The notes under the pieces: model-generated | Databases searched by the model: none | Told to the model about the DNA's origin: nothing | The model's input: the letters and a program-made list of their open reading frames with translations, nothing else | NCBI GenBank assembly: GCA_025618425.1 | Contig: CM046841.1 | Coordinates: 5,209,239-5,273,238, forward strand | Direction of reading: 5' to 3' | Origin: Heliocidaris tuberculata | Taxonomy: Eukaryota > Echinodermata > Echinoidea > Camarodonta > Echinometridae | Length of the DNA: 64,000 nucleotides | Part shown: piece after piece, positions 59,124 to 62,820 of the stretch | Layout of the letters: every line of letters starts with the position of its first letter | How positions within the stretch are numbered: position 1 is the stretch's first letter | Program-made: the position numbers and the translations under genes

Positions 59124-60228
59124 TCATTTCGTAAAAAGGGGGTCTCACTAAACGTTAAAAAAGAATATAAATTTAAAAAAAATAACCGATATCTTGAACT
59201 AGAGGGGGGGGGGGTTCTTGGGGGTGGTTTAATAGGAAATAATATTCGTTAATCCAAAAATTAAAAAGGGGTTTCTATATCCTTAAATAAACAAGAAAGT
59301 TCGATAATCTTAGCATGTTGATTATATAATGTAGTTTTAGTATGCTCAGCCTTACACGGGTTTTTGTTTTTGCATTTATGATTTTTTTTTTCTCTCAATT
59401 TGAATTTTTTTTTCAACTATAAAGTTACAAACATTCAGAATAATGCAGCAAATGCAACGTACCTTATTTTGGATATGTAATGAACCCTCTGAAAAAGGAA
59501 TTTTTTGTTTCTAACAAACGAGTTTTTGGAAAAGGGTGACGATTTGTGTTGTTGTTAGAAGCATGCAACATGGCATGATAAGACCAACCTAAAATCGTAT
59601 AAACAGAGGCAGTTTATTATTTCACTTTACGGTTGCTGTATTTAAAAGAAAAGAACAAATCGTACATTTATTGTATTAAAAAAGTAAACAAATTAGATGT
59701 TTGGGTACCTCCACCCCGAAGCTTATTTTGGGCCACGGGTGATGGTTGCCTAATCTGAGGGGGACCTTTATATATGAAAAAAATATATTTTAACTGCAAG
59801 TTTACAATTTGCGATTTACGTTTTGGGGACCTCATTAGGCACCGCAAAACGTAAAACACATCGGATTTAATCTTTACATAATGCGAGACCCCTGTTTTAC
59901 GAAATGCGTCTTTTTTTCGTAAAATTACTTTTCGTGTTGATTTTTACGATTTGCGTTGTTTTTACGAAACATGGTCCTACACTCGTAACCACACTGCTAG
60001 GAGGAATGATGGATTGTGCGAACACTTCCCATGTCATACACGTGCATGTAGAACAACGTTTATAACTACCACATGTTTGCAAAGATCTACCTTAGAACCT
60101 TCCTCTGAACTCGTTGCCAGTGTAAGCTGTTCCTTATATTCATCAAGGAACATTTCTTGTAAGACAGATTCACCTCCAAGAAAGACATCCTCGTAGACGT
60201 AGCCAAATGAACCATTCACAACGTTCAT
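32369..60228 (-). CDS. Plexin (semaphorin receptor), 31 exons, partial at both ends
   Basis: Single-pass receptor for semaphorins acting at the plasma membrane. The exons joined give 1358 codons, all phases agreeing. Order (residues of this partial product): sema C-terminus 1-46, PSI1 about 55-90, PSI2 about 211-235, PSI3 about 363-410, IPT/TIG domains about 420-790, transmembrane helix 817-836, GAP part 1 about 885-1073, GTPase-binding insert about 1074-1165, GAP part 2 from about 1230. Known plexins are about 1900-2000 residues, so about 500 N-terminal residues are outside the window and about 100 C-terminal residues are unfound. Odd: the GAP arginines are replaced (T1001/N1002 and N1315). 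The cytoplasmic part is much more divergent than usual. Paralogue class A or B cannot be set. Confidence 0.93.
33010..33176 (-). CDS. Plexin exon 30: GAP part 2
   Basis: Phase 0 in, phase 2 out. ISPYVDGMFEVMF and LPVKHLFDMFDELA match the family's LQKFVDDLFETLF and LPLAIKYMFDFLDEQA. It ends ETWKRN, matching TWKSNC. Acceptor TATTAG|GCA, donor TTG|GTGAGA. Confidence 0.9.
33177..33590. other. Plexin intron 29
   Basis: AT-rich intron between exons 30 and 29; nothing else seen. Confidence 0.7.
33591..33698 (-). CDS. Plexin exon 29: linker to GAP part 2
   Basis: 36 codons, phase 0 to 0. GEEQLWQKG matches the family's KLWHLVK segment and IPHMLTMK the IYLTRLLSTK segment that opens GAP part 2. The stretch between is Lys/Asn-rich and poorly conserved. 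Acceptor CCTGCAG, donor AAA|GTAAGG. Confidence 0.85.
33967..34722. mobile_element. Mariner-family inverted repeat remnant
   Basis: Left arm 33967-34060 and right arm 34640-34722 are complementary (AAGTTTGGGCTGATGCAAAG against CTTTGCCTCAGCCCAAACTT). Both match the internal GTCAAAATC and CCAAGTTTGG segment of the MITEs at 31135 and 47844. A separate mariner-like end, CAGTGCTTATCAAAAAAAG on the minus strand, closes at about 34873. Confidence 0.6.
34974..35048 (+). other. tRNA-like sequence, probable SINE head
   Basis: A box TGGTCTAGTGG (34981) and B box GGTTCGATTCC (35024-35034) are intact. The T arm CCGGG/CCTGG pairs, and an anticodon arm with loop GTTCTAC (anticodon TCT) pairs four of five positions. 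A T-run follows at 35046. The acceptor stem does not pair (ATAATTG against CGGAGAC), so it is not a working tRNA. A tRNA-derived SINE or tRNA pseudogene is the best reading. Confidence 0.55.
35665..35747 (-). CDS. Plexin exon 28: insert-GAP linker
   Basis: 27 codons plus a split one, phase 1 in, 0 out: ESFEHVTGEIITEANPS, then GSIAVHLK. The sequence is weakly conserved; it is supported by phase fit, good splice sites (AACTGCAG, AAG|GTACAG) and position between exons 27 and 29. Confidence 0.75.
35748..36154. other. Plexin intron 27
   Basis: CT-rich run with (CT)n at about 35870-35910. Otherwise AT-rich, no feature. Confidence 0.65.
36155..36300 (-). CDS. Plexin exon 27: end of GTPase-binding insert, with internal duplication
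   Basis: Phase 2 in, phase 1 out. YFKIQNRSRVALVPKQ aligns without gaps to the family's HYQVTDGSVVALVPKQ, the last strand of the ubiquitin-like insert. It is followed by GDGYQALDIH and GDGYQALDLK, a perfect 30-bp-spaced duplication not seen in plexins I know. Acceptor AATAATAAG|TTCC, donor CGT|GTAAGA. Confidence 0.8.
36580..36768. mobile_element. Hairpin MITE-like element in intron 26
   Basis: Outer ends AAACACATTA (36580) and TAATGTGTTT (36768) enclose an inner pair of about 43-nt arms: GATGATGAAGTC with TTCCGTGAGAGAGTAG, inverted as CTACTCTCTCACGGAA with GACTTCATCAT. No coding content. Confidence 0.7.
36818..36875 (-). CDS. Plexin exon 26: GTPase-binding insert
   Basis: 18 codons plus split ends: WIQTPERATLLQDNEGTS matches the family's EWRQGRMARIILQDEDVTT. 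Phase 1 in, phase 2 out. The acceptor TTTTTCAG is good. The donor GA|GTCACA is weak but is the only one giving the phase exon 27 needs. The WKRLNTL segment that normally follows is shortened at this junction. Confidence 0.75.
36876..37580. other. Plexin intron 25
   Basis: AT-rich, with a T-run at 37390-37410. No feature recognised. Confidence 0.65.
37581..37734 (-). CDS. Plexin exon 25: GTPase-binding insert
   Basis: Phase 0 in, 1 out. HVTVLDVDTVKQVKQKILDS matches the family's VKVLNCDTISQVKDKLLDT, and LLPRNVDAVDL matches QRPKAEDMDL. This is the Rho/Rac-type GTPase-binding ubiquitin-like fold that splits the GAP domain. Donor TTG|GTGAGA. Confidence 0.92.
37936..38115. repeat. GAGACCGA-rich block, copy 2 (intron 24)
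   Basis: Several GAGACCGA and inverted CGGTCTC phrases with ACGGCCCATG-type linkers, resembling 28500-28690. It ends 36 bp from exon 24. Confidence 0.65.
38152..38298 (-). CDS. Plexin exon 24: GAP part 1
   Basis: 49 codons, phase 0 to 0. YQAIKTQAEKGPIDVTTEEA matches the family's CAIKQQMEKGPIDAITGEA, followed by YYTLEFNKLFDQEVEF. This is the end of GAP part 1. Donor CTC|GTAAGT. Confidence 0.95.
38610..38676 (-). CDS. Plexin exon 23: GAP part 1, arginine-finger region
   Basis: TETITAKLICNWFALFMFDY matches the family's [20 protein letters not shown]. The residue just before TET, split over the junction with exon 22, is Asn (AA|C). In active plexins it is the second of two catalytic arginines. 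Donor AAG|GTAAGT. Confidence 0.93.
38677..39024. other. Plexin intron 22
   Basis: Intron between exons 23 and 22; nothing else seen. Confidence 0.7.
39025..39102 (-). CDS. Plexin exon 22: GAP part 1
   Basis: VLTSLVEDEIRTASQSRRG, then MDTLFT, aligns gap-free with the family's VLKQLLADLI to KLLLRR. The final T takes the place of the first catalytic arginine. The upstream RR in SRRG is eight residues away and aligns to a non-catalytic stretch. Acceptor after a C-run (CCCCCCAG), donor AA|GTAATG. Confidence 0.9.
39334..39399 (-). CDS. Plexin exon 21: GAP part 1
   Basis: 21 codons plus split ends: ELIASLLAVTFVSEGKSIHF aligns with the family's GNVASLIMTVLQSKLEYAT. Phase 2 to 2. Donor GA|GTAAGT. 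Confidence 0.88.
39400..39702. other. Plexin intron 20
   Basis: Intron; no other feature seen. Confidence 0.7.
39703..39824 (-). CDS. Plexin exon 20: GAP part 1
   Basis: 40 codons plus split end, phase 0 in, 2 out. VITFYRMLKKKDMLIDFIRQ matches the family's LKLFGQLINNKVFLLSFIRT, and GHGRER matches SMRDRG. Acceptor TTTTGCAG, donor AG|GTATAA. Confidence 0.9.
39825..40465. other. Plexin intron 19
   Basis: AT-rich intron; nothing else seen. Confidence 0.65.
40466..40605 (-). CDS. Plexin exon 19: start of GAP part 1
   Basis: GVPFREHVQYVTMMLFGG, then LGVHPETSDPE, aligns with the family's GIPFLDYRTYTMRVLFPG, then IEDHPVL. Phase 1 in, 0 out. Acceptor GCTCTCAG, donor GAG|GTAAAA. Confidence 0.93.
40606..41442. 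other. Plexin intron 18
   Basis: AT-rich intron with no recognised feature. Confidence 0.65.
41443..41671 (-). CDS. Plexin exon 18: juxtamembrane and transmembrane segment
   Basis: 76 codons, phase 0 in, 1 out. NLRFSPGFVS is the conserved end of the last extracellular domain. LIPVVIVVLILVIIPMIVLA is the single membrane helix, followed by the stop-transfer RWFRKK and a charged, coiled-coil-prone KQAKEEVEMVRTNILKRV. Acceptor GAATCAG, donor AAG|GTATTG. Confidence 0.95.
41740..42050 (+). repeat. CA-rich minisatellite in intron 17
   Basis: Degenerate tandem CACACCTGCCGGGNTGTACA phrases with (AC)n and a 23-bp C-run at 41805-41826. Long Thr/His/Pro open frames here are compositional artefacts. Confidence 0.8.
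42381..42569 (-). CDS. Plexin exon 17: last IPT/TIG region
   Basis: 63 codons, phase 0 to 0. NLASMEDDVKVLLGPNGVCD, then VVRCQLPDEQP, and finally NLPAVT, matches the family's ASMDDVKVTIGP, then C.PPEEQP. Acceptor ATTGCAG, donor ACA|GTAAGT. Confidence 0.92.
42700..42915. mobile_element. MITE with telomere-repeat core in intron 16
   Basis: Left arm GACATCTGCTCCTGCGACAA and right arm TGTCGCAGGAGCAAATGTCG are inverted. Between them lies CCCTAACCATAACCCTAACC followed by more CCCTAA units (about 42769-42801), then a GACCTTGACCTTAACC stretch. The telomere-like repeat is thus part of the element rather than a healed chromosome end. Confidence 0.75.
43019..43246 (-). CDS. Plexin exon 16: IPT/TIG
   Basis: 76 codons, phase 0 to 0. 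TILICPTPSFP is the typical TIG end strand. It is followed by a basic RKRRA, LTFDFDGYIVDGG and YYPDPMYDSF, leading into the next TIG. RKRR could be a proprotein-convertase site, but this is only a motif match. Acceptor TTGTTAG, donor GCT|GTGAGT. Confidence 0.92.
43442..43541 (-). CDS. Plexin exon 15: IPT/TIG
   Basis: 33 codons plus split start. GGLHIKLTGERFDLIQEPSI is the typical TIG strand pair. Phase 2 in, 0 out. Acceptor GATACAG, donor GAG|GTAATC. Confidence 0.92.
43542..44176. other. Plexin intron 14
   Basis: AT-rich intron; nothing else seen. Confidence 0.65.
44177..44353 (-). CDS. Plexin exon 14: IPT/TIG
   Basis: 58 codons plus split ends, phase 2 to 2. QVSVALTMTFDGEEKRF is a typical TIG C-terminal hairpin; FTYHPNPMINDIDR starts the next TIG. 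Donor TC|GTAAGG. Confidence 0.92.
44354..45028. other. Plexin intron 13 with G/T-rich tract
   Basis: A GT-rich tract (about 44510-44640), reading TTTGTTTG and then G-runs on the plus strand, gives long spurious frames. Nothing else seen. Confidence 0.7.
45029..45162 (-). CDS. Plexin exon 13: IPT/TIG 2 start
   Basis: 44 codons plus split end. FSPIEGQVAGGTKITITGMY matches the canonical plexin TIG opening (P..GP..GGT.LTI.G..L). Acceptor TCCTGGAG is unusual, donor TT|GTGAGT is good. Confidence 0.9.
45163..45742. other. Plexin intron 12
   Basis: AT-rich intron; nothing else seen. Confidence 0.65.
45743..45857 (-). CDS. Plexin exon 12: IPT/TIG 1 end
   Basis: 38 codons plus split start, phase 2 in, 0 out. 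VSCMTGISTELTSGRIEITI, then EEFHYR, fits the C-terminal strands of a plexin TIG. Donor AGG|GTGAGT. Confidence 0.92.
46293..46447 (-). CDS. Plexin exon 11: IPT/TIG 1 start
   Basis: 51 codons plus split end. FYPLSAPINGQTRLELYGTD, then LG, is the TIG opening. The acceptor at TTTTCTAAAG|TTT is chosen because it gives the phase exon 10 needs; the inner AG at ATCAG would not. Donor AG|GTGAAA. Confidence 0.9.
46828..47487. mobile_element. Foldback element with 215-bp arms
   Basis: Arms 46828-47045 and 47265-47487 are inverted and clearly related: CCCCTGCAAC at the outer left against GTTGCAGGGG at the outer right, GTTGATGTGCAG against CTGCACATCAAC, and AGATCTCATTCCTGCAATG against CATTGCAGGAATGAGATCT. 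The centre is unique. No transposase. Confidence 0.8.
47844..48572. mobile_element. Mariner-type MITE, copy 2 (contains a nested MITE)
   Basis: Ends CAGCGCGAGTCAATAAAAAG and TTTTATTGACTCACACTG with TA flanks (47842-47843, 48573-48574). Internal sequence parallels 31135-31624. 729 bp minus the 236-bp nested insertion and 5-bp duplication gives 488 bp, matching copy 1. Confidence 0.87.
47946..48181. mobile_element. Nested 236-bp MITE with 5-bp target duplication
   Basis: Terminal repeats GGTGATTTCAAGTTCGGTG and the complement CACCGAACTTGAATTCACC. TAATG lies on both sides (47941-47945, 48182-48186); the empty copy at 31230 has TGATG once. Internal GGTGTTGG/CCAACACC phrases are numerous and are shared with 15225-15540. 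Confidence 0.87.
48681..48871 (-). CDS. Plexin exon 10: PSI3
   Basis: 63 codons plus split start. TLYKCSVNSGSCSRCLSPD, then NCGWCGNDC, is a PSI cysteine pattern; ETHLCSSPVIND leads to TIG1. Phase 1 in, 0 out. Donor GAT|GTAAGT. Confidence 0.93.
48872..49530. other. Plexin intron 9
   Basis: AT-rich; nothing else seen. Confidence 0.65.
49531..49624 (-). CDS. Plexin exon 9: between PSI2 and PSI3
   Basis: 31 codons plus split end. SVSVQWNGQYNIDDPSDTY matches the family's VVWNGNFPIDNP segment. Phase 0 in, 1 out. Acceptor TATTTCAG, donor CG|GTATGA. Confidence 0.9.
49625..50233. other. Plexin intron 8
   Basis: Has CATTTGGTCCAACAGA-like phrases at about 49740-50000, faintly resembling the GGTCTAAT repeat of the 5.4-kb unit, and a T/G-run at 50115-50166. 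Confidence 0.5.
50234..50332 (-). CDS. Plexin exon 8
   Basis: 33 codons, phase 0 to 0: VQSFECILLIDEVEMRAPNV, ending YIHCSNEQ. Matches the YECLFHI...V.A segment after PSI2. Acceptor TATCAG, donor CAG|GTAAAT. Confidence 0.88.
50333..50807. other. Plexin intron 7
   Basis: No other feature recognised. Confidence 0.65.
50808..50945 (-). CDS. Plexin exon 7
   Basis: 46 codons, phase 0 to 0. FFLPVGVASSYSLLANNLP matches the family's ILVPVGVVKPITLAARNLP after PSI2. Acceptor CATACAG, donor AAG|GTAGGG. Confidence 0.92.
50946..51333. other. Plexin intron 6
   Basis: AT-rich; nothing else seen. Confidence 0.65.
51334..51451 (-). CDS. Plexin exon 6: PSI2
   Basis: 39 codons plus split start. CSSCVSSPWPCDWCVYNNRC is the signature plexin PSI2. 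Phase 2 in, 0 out. Acceptor TTGTAG, donor AAT|GTAAAC. Confidence 0.96.
51452..51830. other. Plexin intron 5
   Basis: Contains (ATT)n at about 51597-51620 and AAATA repeats at about 51797-51817. Confidence 0.65.
51831..51930 (-). CDS. Plexin exon 5
   Basis: DHVILTLSIVSTETDVGFVS, ending LFECTYF, matches the family's [24 protein letters not shown]. Phase 1 in, 2 out. Donor TC|GTAAGT. Confidence 0.92.
51931..52397. other. Plexin intron 4
   Basis: AT-rich; nothing else seen. Confidence 0.65.
52398..52538 (-). CDS. Plexin exon 4
   Basis: LPDLKDSFQYRCAFG, then VTCVSPL, matches the family's LP.L.....Y.C.F....V.C..P. Phase 1 to 1. Acceptor TTTTACAG, donor A|GTAAGT. Confidence 0.92.
52539..53059. 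other. Plexin intron 3
   Basis: AT-rich; the stretch 52858-52928 has a weak inverted pairing (GTCTGACAAACATT/ TTGTCAGACC). Nothing else. Confidence 0.55.
53060..53196 (-). CDS. Plexin exon 3: PSI1 end
   Basis: CTRYEECPFPDESTRWLSY, then LQCVSI and NVQPDHRLP, matches the family's CTRKERC...W.....QCV.L.V.P. The donor G|GTTAAT (53058-53059) is chosen over GTAGGT because only it gives the phase exon 4 needs. Confidence 0.92.
53260..53521. mobile_element. MITE-like element with CGCGTAGC ends (intron 2)
   Basis: CGCGTAGCTAGG (53261) is inverted as CCTTGCTACGCG (to 53520). Inside are C- and A-runs and the phrase AAAAGGCGGGGGTAAGTGAG, shared with the 5.4-kb unit (about 4220-4275) and with 16545-17060. 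A dispersed family. Confidence 0.7.
53522..54129. other. Intron 2, no feature but (GA)n
   Basis: GAGAGAGAG-rich tract at about 53818-53840; otherwise nothing seen. Confidence 0.5.
54130..55800 (+). pseudogene. Nested LINE fragments (RT C-terminus and 3' UTR)
   Basis: 54142-54480 encodes a non-LTR reverse transcriptase C-terminal piece (ININKTNYMAIKSKRKR, LLLYHSFVQPHISYCL), then frame breaks, then YEYCQFFDHRDDTRQKDRG and SRIWNSLPLNIKEKPS (54650-54886). A second related copy gives YDYCKFFDNQYGTRQKDA and VWNSLPKDIRRKC (55095-55323), followed by its own 3' end with (CATT)n at about 55543-55556. 55557-55800 resembles another 3' UTR of the same family ending AATTCATTCA. Both are broken and 5'-truncated. 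Confidence 0.75.
56008..56123 (-). CDS. Plexin exon 2: PSI1
   Basis: 38 codons plus split end. ELANCGQYQSCIECIGENGR, then GDPYCGWCTLEA, matches the family's [24 protein letters not shown], with a few extra residues (ENGRND) in the loop. Phase 0 in, 2 out. Confidence 0.96.
57395..58135 (+). repeat. 180-bp tandem array, about four copies
   Basis: Each copy holds TCGCTCGCTTCGC, GAGGTCCATGAATATT, GGCACGTC and CGCCATGG phrases. Similarity falls toward the ends; the last copy runs into a C-run at 58130. Confidence 0.85.
58487..58650. mobile_element. Nested GC-rich MITE
   Basis: GGGGCCGCGGAGCG at the left and TTCCGCGGCCC at the right interrupt the right arm of the foldback element; the left arm lacks this segment. 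ATTATA occurs on both sides, a possible target duplication. Confidence 0.7.
59010..59998. mobile_element. Inverted-repeat element
   Basis: Left arm TAGGACCACGTTTCGTAAAA (59021), then CAACGCAAATTGTAAAAATC. Right arm is its complement, GCGTTGTTTTTACGAAACAT to GTCCTA (59975). Arms continue with matching GGGGTCTCAC (left) / GCGAGACCCC (right) phrases. The left arm is interrupted by an (AT)n run (59083-59121). Confidence 0.75.
60091..60228 (-). CDS. Plexin exon 1 of the window: sema domain end
   Basis: 46 codons. DVFLGGESVLQEMFLDEYKE, then QLTLA, fits the last strands of the plexin sema domain (VLRDMAFSKDHEQLYIMS). Phase 0 out, joining exon 2. The first codon is ATG but it follows a splice acceptor (TTATTTCAG), so it is internal; upstream exons lie outside the window. 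Confidence 0.85.
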
Positions 60229-60389
60229 CTGAAATAAGAAATAATGCTAATTTATTAAAACAATATGGTTTATGCAAATCACTTCTATCGCTAACGGAGG
60301 GATCGGATTGTTGAAGATAACTGTAATATTCAGTTGTTTAAAAATATATATATAATATCAACACAGAAAAAAAATAAAAATTTGACAAA

Positions 60390-61465
60390 TAAACAATATA
60401 ATGATGAATAAAATTCATCACATCGGCACCACGTCGGCACCTTTCCCATTGGTCTGCGGCGTTCCGCAAGGTTCGGTAGTCGGCCCTCTCCTCTTCATAA
60501 TGTACACAAGCCCTCTGTCAAGATGTATTGACTCTCACCAGGACATTCACCACGCAATGTATGCAGATGACACACAAATTTACATCATTCTCAAGCCTAC
60601 TGGGAAGGATGATGCTGCACTGAAGCTCAGCAGATGTCTTCAGGACATAAAAGCCTGGTCGCATGATAATAAGCTTTGTCTTAATGAAACGAAATCAGAA
60701 ATGATCCACTTGTTCTCAAAACACAGAAAAACAGAATCATTTCCAATGTTATTCGGTTCAGATAACAGAAACACCAGCACTCTAAAGTGTAATGATTGGG
60801 TACGGGACCTTGGGGTCACAGTGGATAGGAATCTCACTTTCCAACAACACATCAAAAATGTCTGCAGGTCAGCTTCATTTGGTATTCACAAGATAGGAAA
60901 AATTAGGAAGCTACTCGACCAACCCACAGCTGCTAAACTAACCCATGCCTTTGTATCTGCTCATCTTGATTACTGCAACTCTACCTTTTCCGGAATCCCA
61001 CAATCCCATCTTCGTCCACTACAAAGAATTCAGAATACTGCTGCAAGGCTTGTTACCCTGTCAAAAAAATGTGAACATATAACACCAATTCTTCGCTCAT
61101 TGCACTGGCTTCCAATACGCCAGCGCATCATTTTCAAAATTCTTCTAATAACCTATAAGATTATTAATGGCCTGTCTCCTGTATATCTTTCTGATCTCAT
61201 CTCCCTTCGCTCCTCTAGTTCTCTCCGACCTCTTCGTTCTTCAACAACCTTGCAGCTTACCCGCGGACCCCGAACTAATACCAATTATGGTGATCGAGCC
61301 TTTTCTGTAATTGCCCCATGCCTTTGGAATCAATTACCCTCATATATCCACAATGCCAACTCCCTTGAACAATTTAAGACTTTACTCAAAACCCATCTTT
61401 TTAATGCTTAGTTTTCTCCACTCAGCTGTGGGTTGGTCTACACTTATGGAGGTGCACATCATTTT

Positions 61466-61502
<37 letters not shown>

Positions 61503-61655
61503 CCCCCCCCCTCAAATATGAATATTAATTCAATTTGATTGAATAATAATTCAGGTTACTCTATTAATAGCAAGAATACTGTGCGCTTAGAAACACCAGT
61601 ATAAAGCGCTATATAAATGTTATAATTATTATTATTATTATTATTATTATAAAAT
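60390..61655 (+). mobile_element. L2/CR1-like LINE, 5'-truncated
   Basis: Begins inside the reverse transcriptase and runs through a long intact frame to a 3' end GCGCTATATAAATG followed by (ATT)n, the 3' style of L2/CR1-group LINEs. A T-run of about 34 bp sits at 61468-61502. It lies upstream of the first plexin exon seen, on the opposite strand. Confidence 0.85.
60401..61411 (+). CDS. Non-LTR reverse transcriptase, C-terminal 336 residues
   Basis: RNA-dependent DNA polymerase of a LINE. GVPQGSVVGPLLF (residues about 20-32) and the catalytic YADD (54-57) are present, followed by thumb and C-terminal motifs LGVTVDRNLTFQQHI, SAHLDYCNS, LHWLPIRQRIIFKIL and LWNQLPSYI. The N-terminal endonuclease and the first palm and finger motifs are missing by 5' truncation, so it is not functional alone, but the remaining frame has no stop, suggesting a recent insertion. 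The start codon is arbitrary. Confidence 0.9.
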   Translation: MMNKIHHIGTTSAPFPLVCGVPQGSVVGPLLFIMYTSPLSRCIDSHQDIHHAMYADDTQIYIILKPTGKDDAALKLSRCLQDIKAWSHDNKLCLNETKSEMIHLFSKHRKTESFPMLFGSDNRNTSTLKCNDWVRDLGVTVDRNLTFQQHIKNVCRSASFGIHKIGKIRKLLDQPTAAKLTHAFVSAHLDYCNSTFSGIPQSHLRPLQRIQNTAARLVTLSKKCEHITPILRSLHWLPIRQRIIFKILLITYKIINGLSPVYLSDLISLRSSSSLRPLRSSTTLQLTRGPRTNTNYGDRAFSVIAPCLWNQLPSYIHNANSLEQFKTLLKTHLFNA

Positions 61656-61873
61656 TATACACACAACAGCCAGTAATATTTGTACTGGTAGCATATAATA
61701 GCGTTTGTGGAGTCTTTTGCTCTATCTTTCTCGTTCTTCCAGGAAAAATATTTCATAAAAGGTTGTAATTGTGGATAAAGGACTTTTCTTTTCTACACCT
61801 TAATCGACGCACTTGAATTAGCATAAGTGAAAATGGTTAATTACTAGCATACAAACGAGTCTCTGGAAAACAT

Positions 61874-61908
<35 letters not shown>

Positions 61909-62820
61909 TTCATTTATTTGTTTATTTCTGATATTTATATAGGGTGACTCATCATCACCAATATTGGTGGTCTTCCATGAGGCCCTGATAGCAATAATAA
62001 GTAACAATAATAGCCAACAAAATCATGAAAATAAACTCATTAAAAAAAAATAAGAACATACATAAATAAATATATATATCTACAAAGTATATGGTATCTT
62101 CATAATCAACTTTTGTTTTTTACGAAAATGTTGAAATCGTTGCACATTTCTACCATCTTAATAAATCATCATATTTATAGACGGTGATAATTTCTAAAAT
62201 CCGTTGAAAAAATAACCGTGTATATATTAGTTATATTGAAATGGCATTATATAGTTTGAGTACATACACAAAGTATAAAGACTACTTTAGCTCAGTATAG
62301 AAACAAAATTGTTATATACATATTTACAAAATATATTATAGGATAGTATACTTATTCAAAGATTACACAATGATTGCTTGTAATATACTAGTAGTATAGC
62401 AATCGAATGTACAGTGTATCTTATAAAACTGTAAAATACAAATTATTTATTATTGATAATGAATGATATTAAATCATACATACATTTTGAAAAGCATCAT
62501 GTCATCGTACATTTTGGGCAAAGAAACAACCATGAAGACAAAAATAAAATAGCATCGAGTGAAATTTCCTAGCAATAAGAATGAATATGACTCATTTACC
62601 ATGCTGTTCTGTAAACGAATCAAACCAATCGTTTGAATTTACAAGAGAATGCGTAGAAATGCGATAAGGAATGACAGTAAAACTTCAGCTAAGAAACTAA
62701 ATAAAATTCCTCTCGCCATTCTATCTTATTGGGAACAGATATTGCAAGATCTTTTGAACATATATTTAAATGTGTTCAAAGAGCTTGTCATTTTTAGTGA
62801 TCTGTCCAACCGATTCCATG
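61656..62820. other. No gene seen; retroelement 3' end at 61868-61985
   Basis: On the minus strand 61868-61985 reads AGGGCCTCATGGAAGACCAC, later CCCTATATAAATATC, then (AAAT)n, which looks like the 3' end of another LINE or SINE. The remainder is AT-rich with no gene. Further plexin sema exons were sought and not found. Confidence 0.55.

Larger units (their letters stand above)
56124..60090. other. Plexin intron 1 (within the window), with elements
   Basis: The longest intron seen. It contains a foldback element (56860-58820) with a nested GC-rich MITE, and a second inverted-repeat element (59010-59998). No exon recognised. Confidence 0.75.
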
